Of a DNA stretch of 64,000 nucleotides, positions 18,260 through 31,554 are shown piece after piece (position 1 is the first letter of the stretch; every line of letters begins with the position of its first letter). The DNA is from Nannocystis pusilla (GTDB lineage Bacteria > Myxococcota_A > Polyangia > Nannocystales > Nannocystaceae): NCBI RefSeq assembly GCF_026626665.1, contig NZ_JAPNKE010000002.1, positions 11,428,001 to 11,492,000 on the forward strand, in the 5' to 3' direction. The position numbers were made by a program, and so were the translations under genes. Below the pieces are notes generated by a model, which was given only the letters and a program-made list of their open reading frames with translations, searched no databases and was not told the DNA's origin.

Positions 18260-19143
18260 ATGACGCACAAAGTGACCGTCTCCATCGTCGGCTTGGGTCA
18301 GATGGGCGCCGCGCTGGCGCGCGCCTACATCGACGCCGGTCATCCAGTCACCGTATGGAACCGGACTCCCGGCAAAGCGGAGCCGTTTCACGGCCAGGCG
18401 AACGTGGCCGCGACGCCCGAGCAGGCGTGCGGCGCGAGCGACCTGACGATCGTCTCGCTGTCCGACTACGAGGCGAGCGACCAGGTCCTCCGTACGCCGC
18501 TCGTGGCCGCGGCCGCGAAGGGTCGGACGCTGGTCCAGCTGACGAGCGGCACGCCCGGCGACGCCCGCAGCGGGGCGGCGTGGGCCTCGAGCCTCGGGAT
18601 CGACTACCTGGACGGTTGCATCCTGGCGTACCCCAGCTACATCGGCGGTGAGCAGACGGCGGTGTTCTACTCCGGCCCCAGGGACCTGTACGAGCGCCAC
18701 CAGTCGACGCTGCGCGTCATCGGCGGGGCCACCTCCCACGTCGGCGAGCCGATCGGAGCCGCGGCAGCGCTCGACTGCGCCCTGCTGTCGAGCTATTACG
18801 GCGCCACCCTGGCGGTCCTGCAAGGGGCGGCGATCTGCGCGTCGGAGTCGTTCCCCCTCGACGCTTACTTCGAGAAGTTCCAGGCGATCATGCCGCTCAT
18901 CTCGATCACCGCCGACATGTGCAAGAAGATGTTGTCCACCGGCAATTCAAGGGGACCGATTGCACGCTGGACATTCATACGAACGCCATTCGCCACATCG
19001 TGCGCCTCAGCCGGGAGAACAGCGTCGACGGGAGGCTGCCGGAGCTGGCCCTGGCCTACTTCGAACGGGCGTTGCAGCTCGGCCACGGCACCGATGAGAT
19101 CGCCGCCGTGTTCAACGCGCTCCACGGCCCGGCCCGGGGCTGA
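18260..19143 (+). CDS. NAD(P)-binding imine reductase-like / 6PGDH-superfamily protein, frameshifted
   Basis: The ATG at 18260 has GAGAGA upstream. The N-terminal Rossmann motif is SIVGLGQMGAALARAYIDAGH with TVWNRTPGKAE, typical of NADPH-preferring beta-hydroxyacid-dehydrogenase-like imine reductases. LVQLTSGTPGDAR and LDGCILAYPSYIG match the inter-domain region of imine reductases. The frame changes near 18946 (one-base deletion sign). Read through, the C-terminal helical domain continues to 19143 as ...HTNAIRHIVRLSRENSVDG and AYFERALQLGHGTDEIAAVF. Repaired length is about 294, normal for the family. The usual reaction is reduction of cyclic imines, or 2-hydroxy-acid oxidation; the substrate is unknown. 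Confidence 0.82.
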
Positions 19144-19173
19144 CCTGCGGCTGCGCCGGCTGGTTCGTCGAAC

Positions 19174-20054
19174 CTAACCCGCCTCCTCCGGCGACAGCCC
19201 GCGGAGCTTCGCCTCCACGAGCTCGCGCGCGCGGGAGGTGTCGGCGGCGGGTGATCGTCCGGAGGACAACAGGCGCTTCATCGCCATCACCATCGCGTCG
19301 ATCGTGGCGCCCTCGTCGCGCATTCGTAGGACCAGCTCGAACCGCGCGATCTCGTCGTCGAGCCAGCGCTCGTACCACGCCGCGAGCGTGTCGTCGGTCT
19401 CGACGATGCGGTCGTCATCCCAGTGCACGATGCGCCCGACGTCACCGGTACACACCACGCCGGAGTACAGCGAGCAGCCCGAGGACAGGATCGTGACGAT
19501 GCCGGTCAGCCGTGACGGCGACAGGTCGGCGTACGTCGGCTCGGGCGGCTGCGCGTCGGTGCGAGCGCCGAGCGCCCGCAACGCTGCGATCCCCGGGTAC
19601 GCGGTGCCTGGACGCCGGGGCTCGAGCTCCGCCGCGGCGAACAGGCCGTGGTCCGGCCCCGCGCCGCCGTCTCCGATGTTGCGATAGAACGCGCGCAGAC
19701 CGGGCGGAAGCTCGACGCCGAGCTTCTTCTCGATCGCCGCGAGCTGGCCCGTGGTGGCCTTCGGTCGCACGAGGTAGCGGTGGGTCCGCGCGCCGAACGT
19801 CGTGTACCCGCGATCGAGCTCGCGCAGGATCTGGAGCTTCTCGACCGCGCGCTCCCAGTCGGTGCGATCGCCGGACCACGCGGGCCGCGGCGCCGGGGCG
19901 GGTCGCTCGACCGGCGTCACTTGCTCGAACGCGTCGGGCTCGCCGCGCACCTGCTGGATCGCGCTCGCGAGGGCACGCCCTGGGCGACCAAATCGTTGAG
20001 CTTGCGCTGGGCGGCCCGGGTGAGCCGGCGCGCGGGTGAGGCTGCCTCGTTCAT
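19174..20054 (-). CDS. SMI1/KNR4 family protein, frameshifted near the N-terminus
   Basis: The likely start is the ATG at 20054 (MNEAASPARRLT). The frame changes near 19980 with the sign of a one-base loss, joining AQRKLNDLVAQG to RALASAIQQVRGEPD. The core is a SMI1/KNR4 domain: ATTGQLAAIEKKLGVELPPGLRAFYRNIGDGG, then FAAAELEP, GCSLYSGVVCTGDVGRIVHWDDD and FAAWYERWLDDEI-like TLAAWYERWLDDEI. Bacterial members often act as immunity or adaptor proteins. It lies seven bases downstream of the FHA gene, implying one operon. A role beside an FHA protein in a signalling or toxin-immunity setting is inference. Confidence 0.82.
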
Positions 20055-20061
20055 GCGCGCG

Positions 20062-20952
20062 TCACTCCGGTGCCGCGACGAACTTGAAGACCGTGCTGCC
20101 GATCTTCAGGAGGTCGCCGGCGGCCAGGCGCGCCTCCTGGACCTGCGTGTCGTGGACGTAGGTGCCGTTGGTGCTGCCGTTGTCGAGGACCCACCAGCCG
20201 TCGTCGCGCCGCTCGAGGCGGGCGTGGCAGCGCGAGACGGAGTCGCCGCCGAGCACGATCGTGTTGTCGAGGCCGCGGCCGACGGTGACGCCCTTCGGGT
20301 TCAACACGTGGGAGCGACCGACGAGCTCGGCCTGCTGCGAATAGAGGACCACGAGGGCGTCAACGTGCTTTGGAGCGCCGGGTCCGTACGAGAACAGGCG
20401 GTCGGCCCAGTGGCCGACGGGGTCCGGTCGGCCGAGCTGTACGGTCTGGACGCCGCCGTCCGCGAGCGCCCTGGGGATGGCGATGCACTGCCCGGCGAAT
20501 GCACGGACCTCGGCGTCGGCGACGGTCTCGCAGTAATAGACGCGCTCGTTGCATTGCTGGCACAGCCGGACCGAGGCGTCGTCGGCCGGCGCGAGCGTCT
20601 CCCACCGCTTGGGGCAGGCGAAGGCGAAGCGGACGCGCCGCCCGGCCTGTTTGGCGCCGTCGCTGCCGCAGTTCATGATGTCTTCGCGCAGCAGCGCGTC
20701 GGCGTAGTCGAGGCCGATCTTGCGCGCCAGCGCGACGAACCGGGCGAGCACGGCGGGGTCGTCGGCCGCGCGCGAATGGAGGGCGACCTCGAGGCGCAGC
20801 CACTCGGCGCGTTCGGGGTCCCGGTCCTCGACGAGCGCCGCGTAGGCGAGGCGATCGGCGTCGCCGAGCGTCCGGTCGAACGCCTTGTGGATGAACGGCC
20901 GCTCGTCGTCGGAGCGCAGGTATTCGGCGATGCGGCGCGGCTCCTCGGCCAT
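20062..20952 (-). CDS. TIGR02996-like plus FHA domain protein
   Basis: The N-terminus matches the repeat-companion (TIGR02996-type) module seen in myxobacteria: RPFIHKAFDRTLGDADRLAYAALVEDRDPERAEWLRLEVAL in segments. The middle region holds two Cys pairs (CPKRW, CQQCNERVYYC) that could bind zinc. The C-terminus is a complete FHA domain: GVTVGRGLDNTIVLGGDSVSRCHARLE with GR, S and H phosphothreonine-binding residues, then LDNGSTNGTYV. It should bind phosphothreonine peptides, plausibly substrates of one of the Ser/Thr kinases in this window (inference). It is first in a two-gene operon with the SMI1 protein and divergent from the 21175 gene. Confidence 0.9.
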   Translation of the reverse strand: MAEEPRRIAEYLRSDDERPFIHKAFDRTLGDADRLAYAALVEDRDPERAEWLRLEVALHSRAADDPAVLARFVALARKIGLDYADALLREDIMNCGSDGAKQAGRRVRFAFACPKRWETLAPADDASVRLCQQCNERVYYCETVADAEVRAFAGQCIAIPRALADGGVQTVQLGRPDPVGHWADRLFSYGPGAPKHVDALVVLYSQQAELVGRSHVLNPKGVTVGRGLDNTIVLGGDSVSRCHARLERRDDGWWVLDNGSTNGTYVHDTQVQEARLAAGDLLKIGSTVFKFVAAPE

Positions 20953-21174
20953 GACGCGTGGATATCACGTCCGGGCGCCCGCCGCGGGTCGCCGGGTGCG
21001 AGCGCGAAAGCTCCACCGCGGCGCGGAAGGCCGATCGGGACGCCATCGCAGGTCCCGGAGCGGGGGCGGAGACGGGCACGTTCGAGCGGCGGGCCGGTCC
21101 GCGGCGCCGGGTTGCGCTACAGTGCGAAGGATGCAGCCCGGGACCTCCTGGACGCGCCCGGGGCGGAGAAGCGC

Positions 21175-22341
21175 ATGACGGTGACGAGTGATGACCGGGG
21201 TGACTCGGACAGCACGACGGGGGAGCTCGCGCGGCTGTTCGCGGACCCGCGGGAGCAGTGGGACAACCTCGAGATCGCGGTGAACGTCGGACAGACCTAC
21301 GCGGCGATCCACTGGACGGGGTTCGACGAGGACCAGTCGGCGGTGGGCTCGGGCTTCTTGCTTCGTATGGACGGCGAGAGCCCGCTCGGGGCGAGCGACA
21401 CCCCGGAGATCGTCGAGCTGCTCGACGGCGGGAGCGAGCCGTTCGAGGCGACTGCGCGGCACCTGCTGACCGCGGAGGAGGCGTGCTGGCTGGTGGGACG
21501 GCTCGGCCGCGGCGAGCGGCCGAAGCGCTGGCCCGACGGACGCCCGCTCGTGTGGAGCGAGGCGATGGTCGACGACGCGCCGTGGAAGGCGGTCGGGATC
21601 GTGGAGCCGCCGTACTGGGACCGGCAGACGGAGCTGCTGTACGGGAGCGTGATCGACGACGAGAGGGACGAGGAGCCGGAATGGATCGGGCAGCGGCGGC
21701 TGCTGGTGCGGCGGACGCTGACGGCGGAGCAGGCGGAGGCGCTGCCGCAGACGGCGATCTGGCCGGTGCTGCGCCAGCTCCACGACGTCGACGACCCACT
21801 GTGGCTGGCGACGATCGCCGAACACCCGCTGCCGTGGTTGCAGTCGCTGATCGTCGTGCTCGACGCGCTGGACGGGCTCGCGGAGGCGGTGCGGGCGCTG
21901 CCGCGGCTGGTCGAGCTGGGGATCCACAGCCTGTCGCCGACGCTGCCGGCGATCGCCAGCGAGAGCCTCGAAGAGGTGCTGCTCACGGGCGTGGACGGAG
22001 GGCTGCTCGACGCGTTCCTGCGCGAGTCCCGGCTGCCGGCGCTGCGGGTGCTGGCGATCGCCAGCGACATGCTGGCGGCCCTGGTCGACTTCTCGCCGCT
22101 GGGCGAGGAGGTGGTCGTTCACGTCGAGTACGCGCCGGACGACGAGCTCGGGACGATCCGAAACGCCGCGAGCGCTCGCACGCTGGCGCTCGCGCTCGCG
22201 TCGCAGCACACGCCGGAGGCGCTCGTGGCGGCGCTCGAGTCGCGGGTGGAGGGCGACACGTGGGTATCGACGGTGTGGGACCACGCGGACGCGGCGGTCG
22301 AGCTGGCGCGCCTCCGCGGGGTCCGACTGCAGGCGCGTTGA
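21175..22341 (+). CDS. Hypothetical protein with leucine-rich-like C-terminal region
   Basis: The ATG at 21175 is the first with coding character. The 388-residue product is acidic, soluble and Trp/Glu-rich in its first half (WDNLEIAVNVGQTYAAIHW, SEAMVDDAPWKAVGIVEPPYW). The second half has short leucine-rich strands spaced about 22-25 residues (LPRLVELGIHSLSPTLP, SLEEVLLTGVDGGLL, LPALRVLAIAS). This resembles cytoplasmic LRR-like companions of TIGR02996 proteins in myxobacteria; the divergent neighbour carries exactly such a module. No catalytic motif is present. Binding or scaffold function is inference. Confidence 0.7.
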   Translation: MTVTSDDRGDSDSTTGELARLFADPREQWDNLEIAVNVGQTYAAIHWTGFDEDQSAVGSGFLLRMDGESPLGASDTPEIVELLDGGSEPFEATARHLLTAEEACWLVGRLGRGERPKRWPDGRPLVWSEAMVDDAPWKAVGIVEPPYWDRQTELLYGSVIDDERDEEPEWIGQRRLLVRRTLTAEQAEALPQTAIWPVLRQLHDVDDPLWLATIAEHPLPWLQSLIVVLDALDGLAEAVRALPRLVELGIHSLSPTLPAIASESLEEVLLTGVDGGLLDAFLRESRLPALRVLAIASDMLAALVDFSPLGEEVVVHVEYAPDDELGTIRNAASARTLALALASQHTPEALVAALESRVEGDTWVSTVWDHADAAVELARLRGVRLQAR

Positions 22342-22949
22342 ATCGGGTTCAATGACGGTACAGTCGGACCGACGAGCGGCAGCGGATGCGCGGCCGCTCT
22401 CGCCATTCATGGTGGAGCCGGCGCTCTCGCTCGTCGTGTCGATCGAGCGCGCGCCGCGGCCGGGCCCCTCCGCGGAGAGCCACCGAGGCAGCATTCGCGT
22501 CACCGGTGAATGTGCGTACCGGGCTGGATGCCAATGAAGGATCGAAGCCTCGCGGCGACGGCCGGGGTCTGCAGGCACCGTGCGCGGCGGCGATCCGGCG
22601 CGGCTCCGCCGCGTCACGAGGTGTTACATGCGCGTCGCCGCGGCGGCGCGCTGGCAGATCTGACGACCTGCCCCGACAACGCCTCCTCCGGGCGCGTCCC
22701 CGGCGGGGACTCGCGCGACCACCTCGCGCGGCGATGTGAACGGATGTTCGAGGGCGCCGGGGCCGAGAATCCCAATGTGTCGCGCTCCGGCGAGGTGCGG
22801 ACGATCGGGAGAGTCAACATTGTTCATCCGCGATAGGACAGCAAGGGATTCGTAAGAGACGGCCGACAGGGTCGTACACGCGGCCTCGCATTCGCGCTGG
22901 CCGTCGCCGAAGATCAGTGTGTATAATGATCGGACGCGGGGAGGGATCG
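22342..22949. other. Intergenic, about 600 bp, promoter side of the ADYC lipoprotein
   Basis: Open frames here are Arg-rich shadows, including one of about 108 codons that I reject. The stretch holds a TATAAT box close to the next start (listed). Otherwise nothing was recognised. Confidence 0.45.
22922..22927 (+). promoter_or_regulatory. Candidate -10 box TATAAT for the ADYC/kinase genes
   Basis: A perfect TATAAT lies 22 bp before the ATG at 22950 in otherwise GC-rich DNA. No good -35 box is visible at 16-18 bp, so this is only a candidate. The short leader still leaves room for the GAGGGA ribosome site. Confidence 0.4.
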
Positions 22950-23911
22950 ATGCGAATCACTTCGGTGTTCGGAGCGGTGGTGGTGATGACCGCGACGGCG
23001 GCGTGCGACGAGCCGCGGGCGGGTGACGGCGCGTGCGGCTGCGACGAGGTCGAGGTCCGCAGCGCCCAGGTCAACGGGGCGCTGCTGAACGGGGGGCTGC
23101 TGAACGGGGCGCTGCTGAACGGGGCGCTGCTGAACGGGGCGCTCCTCAACGGCCCCAATGGACCTTTAGACCAGATCCAGCTGAAGCAGGTCAACGTGCA
23201 GGGCGACGGCGTGGCCGACGACGCCCGGCTCGAGGGCAGCATGCTGGTCGTCACGTCGCACCAGGGCGAGGAGCTGGCGGGCCTCGAGCTCGACGACGCC
23301 AAGCTGCACTTCGAGGTGAAAGAGGGCGGGACGACGCGCCAGAAGCTGCTCAAGATCCTCGACGTCGCGCCGCTGGCCCCCGGCTCCGACGTGTGGCTGT
23401 TCGATGTCTCGCTCAAGGTCGACTCCGGCGGCTGGGGCCCGATGTGCATCGACGGCGCCGGCGAGCCGACGCAGGCGATCCTGCTGGCGGACGTGTGGAA
23501 CCCGGGCACCGGCGGTCGCATGCCGGCCACGGCCAGCAGCGTCACGTTCGCGTGCCGCGACACGGCGCTGGCGAAGTGCGTCGAATGGGGTTACAGGCCG
23601 TGGCTCGCCGATCTGCGCGAGGTCCACCAGGCCTGCACGCGGCTGGTCCGCGCCGACTACTGCGGCGACGGGGTGTCGCACACGCAGCAGGGTACGCCGA
23701 TTCACGTCCTCGACCAGCTCGGCATCCAGGACGTCGATCCCGAGGTTCCATTCGTGGTCGAGGCCGAGTGGGGGCCGAACGGGGCGGTCTGCCTCAACGC
23801 GAGCAACATGCGCCTCGGGCCGCAGGCGCTGAGCTGCCGCTGCCCGCCTGCGGCGCGCCGTTCGCCTCCGGCGGGCTCCTCCAGAGCGGGAAGATCGTCG
23901 ACGTCCCGTAG
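22950..23911 (+). CDS. ADYC-domain lipoprotein with ALLNG tandem repeats, frameshifted at the end
   Basis: The ATG at 22950 follows GAGGGA. The signal peptide ends in TAAC, a lipobox. Residues about 40-67 are five consecutive pentapeptides of the form [AG]LLNG, encoded by 15-bp DNA repeats (about 23075-23150). The rest is a beta-rich domain with paired Cys and the diagnostic RADYCGDGVSHT of the ADYC family, characteristic of myxobacterial outer-surface lipoproteins of unknown role. The frame changes near 23830 (deletion sign). Read through, it ends PACGAPFASGG...KIVDVP at 23911, eleven bases before the kinase start. The paralogue at 26750-27849 is also next to a kinase, so a functional pair is likely. 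Confidence 0.85.
23069..23152 (+). repeat. 15-bp tandem repeat encoding ALLNG
   Basis: Five near-identical 15-bp units (variants of GGGGCGCTGCTGAAC) inside the ADYC lipoprotein gene. One unit changes Ala to Gly, and the last has synonymous changes (GCGCTCCTCAAC). The array could change length by slippage. Confidence 0.85.
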
Positions 23912-23921
23912 AGCTGCGCGG

Positions 23922-26537
<2,616 letters not shown>

Positions 26538-26749
26538 CGGCCCGTTTCACGCGGGCTGATGCGAGCGGGCGCTCGCGTCAGAGGCCACGCGACCCGAGCG
26601 CCGCTCGCTTGCCCACCATCCCGACTCAAGCCGAACCGCACGTGCTGTGAGCCGGAGCCGGCGGGCGATCCGACCGCTCCGCGGCGTCGGGGTCCTGTGA
26701 TTCGCGCCGGCGATCCTGGCATGCGTCGAATGTCGCCAGCACCGTGGAT
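26538..26749. other. Convergent intergenic, no gene
   Basis: About 210 bp between the kinase stop and the stop of the convergent ADYC gene. I saw no clear hairpin followed by a T-run. Confidence 0.4.
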
Positions 26750-27849
26750 TCACCTCATCCCGCCGTGGCGGACACGGCCGGGCGTCGGAGTCGCCGGGGG
26801 TTCAGGGCGGATCTTCGTCCACATGTCGTCGTCGCCGGCGAGCAGGCGGCTCCCGAGCACGCTGTCCGGGCCGCACAGCGGGATCTCGTGCTGGTCGGGG
26901 CAGACGAGCGGCGCTTTCAAGTCCTCGTCGTCGAGCCGCTTCCGCCGCAGGCAGGTCGCGCCCTGGCCGGCCTTCCACGCGGCCTCGGTGGTGTGCCCGT
27001 TGGCGTATTGGTTGATACCCCAGCGGTCGCTCATCGAGATGACCTGGCCGACGGCGGTGTAAGAGGTGCCGTCGGCGCAGTAGTCGGCGCGGACCATCCT
27101 CGTGCCGGTTCTGAATTCCTCGAGGGTGACGCTCGCCAGGCTCGGGCTGTCCGGCGCGTATCCCCACAGCGCGGCCTTGCCGACGGCGCTGGTGAGGCAG
27201 CCGAATTGGAGGGTGTTGGGGCGCGCGTCGATGTCGCCGGTGGATTTGTTCACGAGGATGTCGCCGAAGATCACCATGCGAGCGCCGACCTGATTGTCGG
27301 ACTCGCAGACGTTGAACAGGTTGGCCCCGTCGACGTACATGAATGTGTAGACCCAGCGAAGCGGGTCGAGCTTGCGCGGGTGGGTGATGGGATCGGGGGT
27401 AAGGACGTCCTCGTACAGACCGGCGTCGTCCGCCGTCTCCATGTCGATCAGGCGGGCCTCGACGCTGGTGTAGAAGGGTCCGCCGACCTGGAAGGTCCAG
27501 ATCGATTGGAGAAAGTCGTCCCCGGCCACCGCGGTGTCGCCGATGGGAAACATGGCCTCGCCGACGAGCTCGCCCGCTTCGGCCGCGAGGGTGGACAGCT
27601 GGACGGGATAGAAGCTTGTGCCCGTTTCACCTCGACGCTGACGAGCCTCACCCCCGCGAGCACGGCGCCGAGGGTGTCGACGGCCGAGAGGTCGGTGTTG
27701 AGGAGCTTCGAGGTGTTGAGCGGGGTAACCTCGATCCCTCGCCACTCGACGCTCGCCGGCTCGGGCGCGTCGAGGTCGTCGCAGGCGGGGCTGGCGAGGG
27801 CGGCGAGGGTGAGGGCGTAAGACAGGGAGCGGCGGTGGCGATACGTCAT
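26750..27849 (-). CDS. Second ADYC-domain lipoprotein, frameshifted
   Basis: The ATG at 27849 opens a signal peptide ending SPAC. The mature part starts DDLDAPEPASVEWRG. The frame changes near 27630 with a deletion sign, joining VRLVSVEV to TGTSFYPVQLSTLAAEAGEL. The rest is clean and carries the family hallmark MVRADYCADGTSYT plus paired Cys (CGPDSVLGSRLL region). Compared with the first ADYC protein it lacks the ALLNG repeats. It is divergent from the second kinase-TPR gene across about 270 bp, so the lipoprotein-kinase association is kept although orientation differs. The role is unknown; a surface ligand or sensor partner of the kinase is inference. Confidence 0.82.
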
Positions 27850-28122
27850 GGTCGATGTCCTCGGGGTTCGAGGCCTGAGTCGAGCGACGGCCGGATCCAA
27901 TCCACCGGCCGCACCCTTTTTCGCGCGAGCGCGGTCGCGCGTCGCTCGCGGCCCCCCTCCGGGTACCATGTCGGGCGTGGATGAGGCCGACGAGGACGCA
28001 CGCCTCCGCGCCCGGCAGGGCGGTGACGACCGGCCGGGCGAACGGCCGCCGATGCTGCGGTTCCTTCACGACGAGCGAGGGCACCGTCGACGGCATGGGG
28101 ACGCGGGCGCGGAAGATCCGGG

Positions 28123-31100
28123 ATGGAATCGGGAAAAGACGCGCCGGATGAATTGATCGCCCCCGCGGCTCGACCTTCCGCCTCGGGCGAGGAGCGACCG
28201 ATGGGGCGAGACCAGGCAGACGCGACGACGCGCCCCGCGACGGAGCTCCGGCCCTCGCTCGGCGAGGCGGCGACGCAGCCCGGCGACGATTCGAGCACAT
28301 GTCTCGAAGGACAGGTCGCGCTCCCGGGGCGCACCGGGCCGCTGGCGTTCCCCAGCCTCGACGGCGCCGACGACCGGCGGATGGAAGATCTGCTGGCGGC
28401 GCGGCTGTTCCCGCGCCGGGCGGCGCTGCGGATCGGCCGCTATACGGTGCTCGACCGCATCGGCCAGGGCGGAATGGGGGTCGTGTACGCGGCTTACGAT
28501 CCGGAGCTCGATCGCAAGGTGGCGATCAAGCTGCTCGGCGAGTCGCTCGCCGGGGGCGCCGAGGCGCGGCTCGTCCGCGAGGCGCAGGCGATGGCCCGCG
28601 TGGTCCACGCCAACGTGGTGGCCGTCATCGAGGTCGGTCGCCACGAAGGACAGATGTATGTGGTGATGGAGCACGTGCGGGGGATCGGCCTCGACCGCTG
28701 GCCGGAGCGCCGACCGCACTGGCGGGACACGCTCGCGGTCTACGTGCAGGCCGGCCGCGGGCTGGCGGCGGCCCACCGCGCCGGGGTGATCCACCGCGAC
28801 TTCAAGCCGCACAACGCGATGCTGGTCGAAGGCGGGGTCGACGACGGGCGCGTGAAGGTGCTCGACTTCGGGCTGGCCCGCGCGGCGCTGGTCGAGCCGT
28901 CGGCGATCGAGCCGTCGAGCGGGCTGCTCGGCGCGCCGCTGACGCGCACGGGGGCGCTGATGGGCACGCCGGCGTACATGGCCCCCGAGCAATTCGCGGG
29001 CGAGCCGGCCAGCGAGGCCAGCGATCAATACAGCTTCGCGGTCTCGCTGTATCAGGCGCTCTACGCTCAATTGCCGTTCGCCGCCGATTCGCTGGCCGAG
29101 CTGATGGCGGCGCAAGCCGGGGCGGTGCGTCCGCCACCGGCCGACAACGAGGTGCCGGGCTGGGTGCTGCGCGTCGTGGTCCGCGGGCTCGCGCGGGCGC
29201 CCGCCGACCGGCACGCGTCGATGGCGGCGTTGTGCGACGCGCTGGAGCGCGACCCGGCGGCCCGGCGCCGCAACACCGCGCTGGCGCTGGCGTTCGGGGC
29301 GACGCTGGGGGCCGGCGGTTGGGGCCTGGCCCAGCTCGACGAGCGGGTGCGCCGTGCAGCGGGCCGGGGTTCGAACTGACGGAGGTGTGGAGCGAGGCCC
29401 GCGCGGACGCGCTGCGCGAGGCGTTCGTCGCCACCGGGCTGACCTACGCGGCCGACACGGCGCAGCGGGTGGCGCCGCTCGTCGACGCGTACGCCGGGGC
29501 GTGGGCGGCGAGCCGTCGCGCGTCGTGCGAGGCGCACCGGCGCGGCCAGCAGTCCGACGCGCTGTTCGACCTGAGCATGGCGTGCCTCGATCGCCGGCGC
29601 GCCGGTCTGGTGGCGCTCACCGACCTGCTCGTGCACGCCGACGCGGCGCTGGTCGACCGGGCGATCGAGGCGACGCTGGGGCTGCCGCCGGTGACCGCGT
29701 GCACCGACGCGACGGCGCTGACGACGGAGACGCGGGTGCCGGACGAGCCGACGCTGGCGCGCGGGGTGGCGGCGGAGCGGCTGCGCCTGGCCGAGGCCGA
29801 GGTGCTGCTCGGCGCGGGCCGCTTCACGGCGGCGGCCGAGGCGGCCGGGGCGACGCTGGCGCGCGCCGAGGCGCTCGGCTTCTCGCCGCTGGTGGCCGAG
29901 TCGGCGCTGGTGCTGGGGACGACCGAGCTCGAACAGACCCGCGGCGAGGCGGCCGAGCGCGCGTTGACGACGGCGCTGCGCCGCGGGATCGAGGGGCGCG
30001 CCGATCGTACCGCCGCCGAGGCGGTGGCCCGCCGCCTGTACGTGCGCGGCGTGCAGCTCGGCCGCGACGAGGCGGCGGGGAGCGACGAGGAGCTGGTGAT
30101 CGCCCACGTCGGTCGCTTCCCCGCCGACGGCCGCCTGCAGTGGCTCGCGTACAACAACCGCGGGACGCGGATGCACATGCGGCAGGAGGTCGCCGCCGCG
30201 CGCTCGCTGTACGAGCAGGCGCTCGCGCACACGCAGGGGCCGACGCCGCTCGAGCTGGCGCGCACGCGCGTCAACCTCGGCAGCCTCGCGGCCGAAGCGC
30301 GGGACTACGCCGCGGCGCTGGCGTCGTACAGCGCCGCCCTCGCGGAGGCGACCGCGGCGCTCGGGCCCGGGCACCCGCTGGTCCAGCAGATCCTCGTCTA
30401 CGAGGCGAAGGCGTTGCAGTCGCTCGGCCGCCACGCGCTCGCGCGGGCCCGCATCGAGCAGGCGCTGCAGCACGTCGCGCCGGCGGGCCAGGCGACCCCG
30501 GCGGCGATGTGGCCGTTCATCCGGCTGTCGGACCTCGAGCGTCGCCGCGGCGCCCGGGCGAAGGCCGCGGAGCTGGCGAGCCGGGCCCTCGCGCTGGCGC
30601 AGGACGACCTGCTGGGGACCATCAACGCCGAGACCATGCTGGCCGAGGCGCTGGACGATCCCATCGCGGCGCAGGAGCACTACGCGGCCGCGCTCGCCCG
30701 CTGCGAGGCGAGCTTCGGCGAGCGTCACATGATCACGGCGTCGTTCCAGCGGCACGCCGCGGCGGGGCTGCTGCGACTGGGGCAGGCGAGCGAGGCGCAG
30801 GCGTGGATCCGGCGCTCGCTGGCGACCTGCGAGGCGCTCGATCCGTCCGCGGCGGTGACCGCGGAGAGCCGGAGGGTCGCCAGCGACATCGCCCTGGCGC
30901 TGGGACAGCACGAGGAGGCGCTCGCCTCGGCGCGCGCGTCGTTGGCCCTGCTGGCGGCGCTGCCCGGCGATCGGGCGCTCGACGTCGCGGCGGCCCGGCG
31001 CTCGCTGGGGCGGGCGCTGCTGGCCGCCGGGAGGGACGACGAGGCTAGCGAGGCGCTGCGCGCGGCGCTGGAGTCGATGGCGCCGCGGCTCGACGCCGAC

Positions 31101-31277
31101 GACCCCGACCTCGCCGGCGCGCGGGTGGAGCTGGCGCGGGCGCTGCTCGCCGACGAAGCCTCGCGCGCGCCCGAGGCCCGCGCGCTGCTCGAGCCGGCGA
31201 TCGCCACGTATCGGGTCCTCGGGGCGACCTTCGCCGGCCAGCGCGAGGCGGCGGAGCGGCTGCTCGCCGACCCGTGA
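28123..31277 (+). CDS. Second membrane Ser/Thr kinase with TPR region, frameshifted
   Basis: Two starts are possible: the ATG at 28123 and the ATG at 28201, which has the better ribosome site (AGGAG, six bases away). Kinase motifs are complete: RIGQGGMGVVYAAYD, VAIKLL, VIHRDFKPHNAMLV, VLDFGLA and GTPAYMAPEQFAG. A hydrophobic segment (ALALAFGATLGAGGWGLA) follows. The frame then changes near 29365 (deletion sign). Beyond it the sequence continues exactly as in the paralogue at 23922: EVWSEARADALREAFVATGL with ADTAQRV...DAYAGAWAASRRASCEA and a long TPR-like tail. Repaired length is about 1,050. It is divergent from the second ADYC lipoprotein. Confidence 0.88.
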
Positions 31278-31404
31278 GTCCTGGCACCGCCGCCTTCCGA
31301 AAAAATCGACGGGCTCGTGAACTGAATCGGCCGCGGCTTCGACCTCGCGGTCGTCGCTCCGGCGAATTCGTCGAGCCCCGTCCCTCGACGAACCGCAGAT
31401 TGAC

Positions 31405-31439
31405 CATATGTCCCGTGAGACATGTTTTTATAAACATGT
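31405..31439 (-). repeat. Interspersed palindromic motif, copy D, with adjoining 8-4-8 palindrome
   Basis: Minus strand TGTCTCACGGGACATATG occupies 31422-31405. Overlapping it, 31420-31439 reads ACATGTTT-TTAT-AAACATGT, a perfect 8-bp inverted repeat around a 4-base loop in an AT-rich island. It is located between the stop of the second kinase and the stop of the VF530 gene, so it could be an operator, a terminator or an element end. Confidence 0.55.
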
Positions 31440-31554
31440 CCTATAGACCCAACGGTCAGTGAAGGCGCTCGCTCGGCCGCGAGCTGCGAGGATCGCGTCT
31501 CATCGGCTCGGCGCCGGCGATCACGAGGGGAGCCGAGCGCCTGGTGGCGATGCC

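Noticed and set aside
22510..22836. Plus-strand 108-codon frame upstream of the first ADYC gene
   Set aside because: Arg/Ala-rich, no ribosome site and no homologue recognised; it overlaps the probable promoter region.
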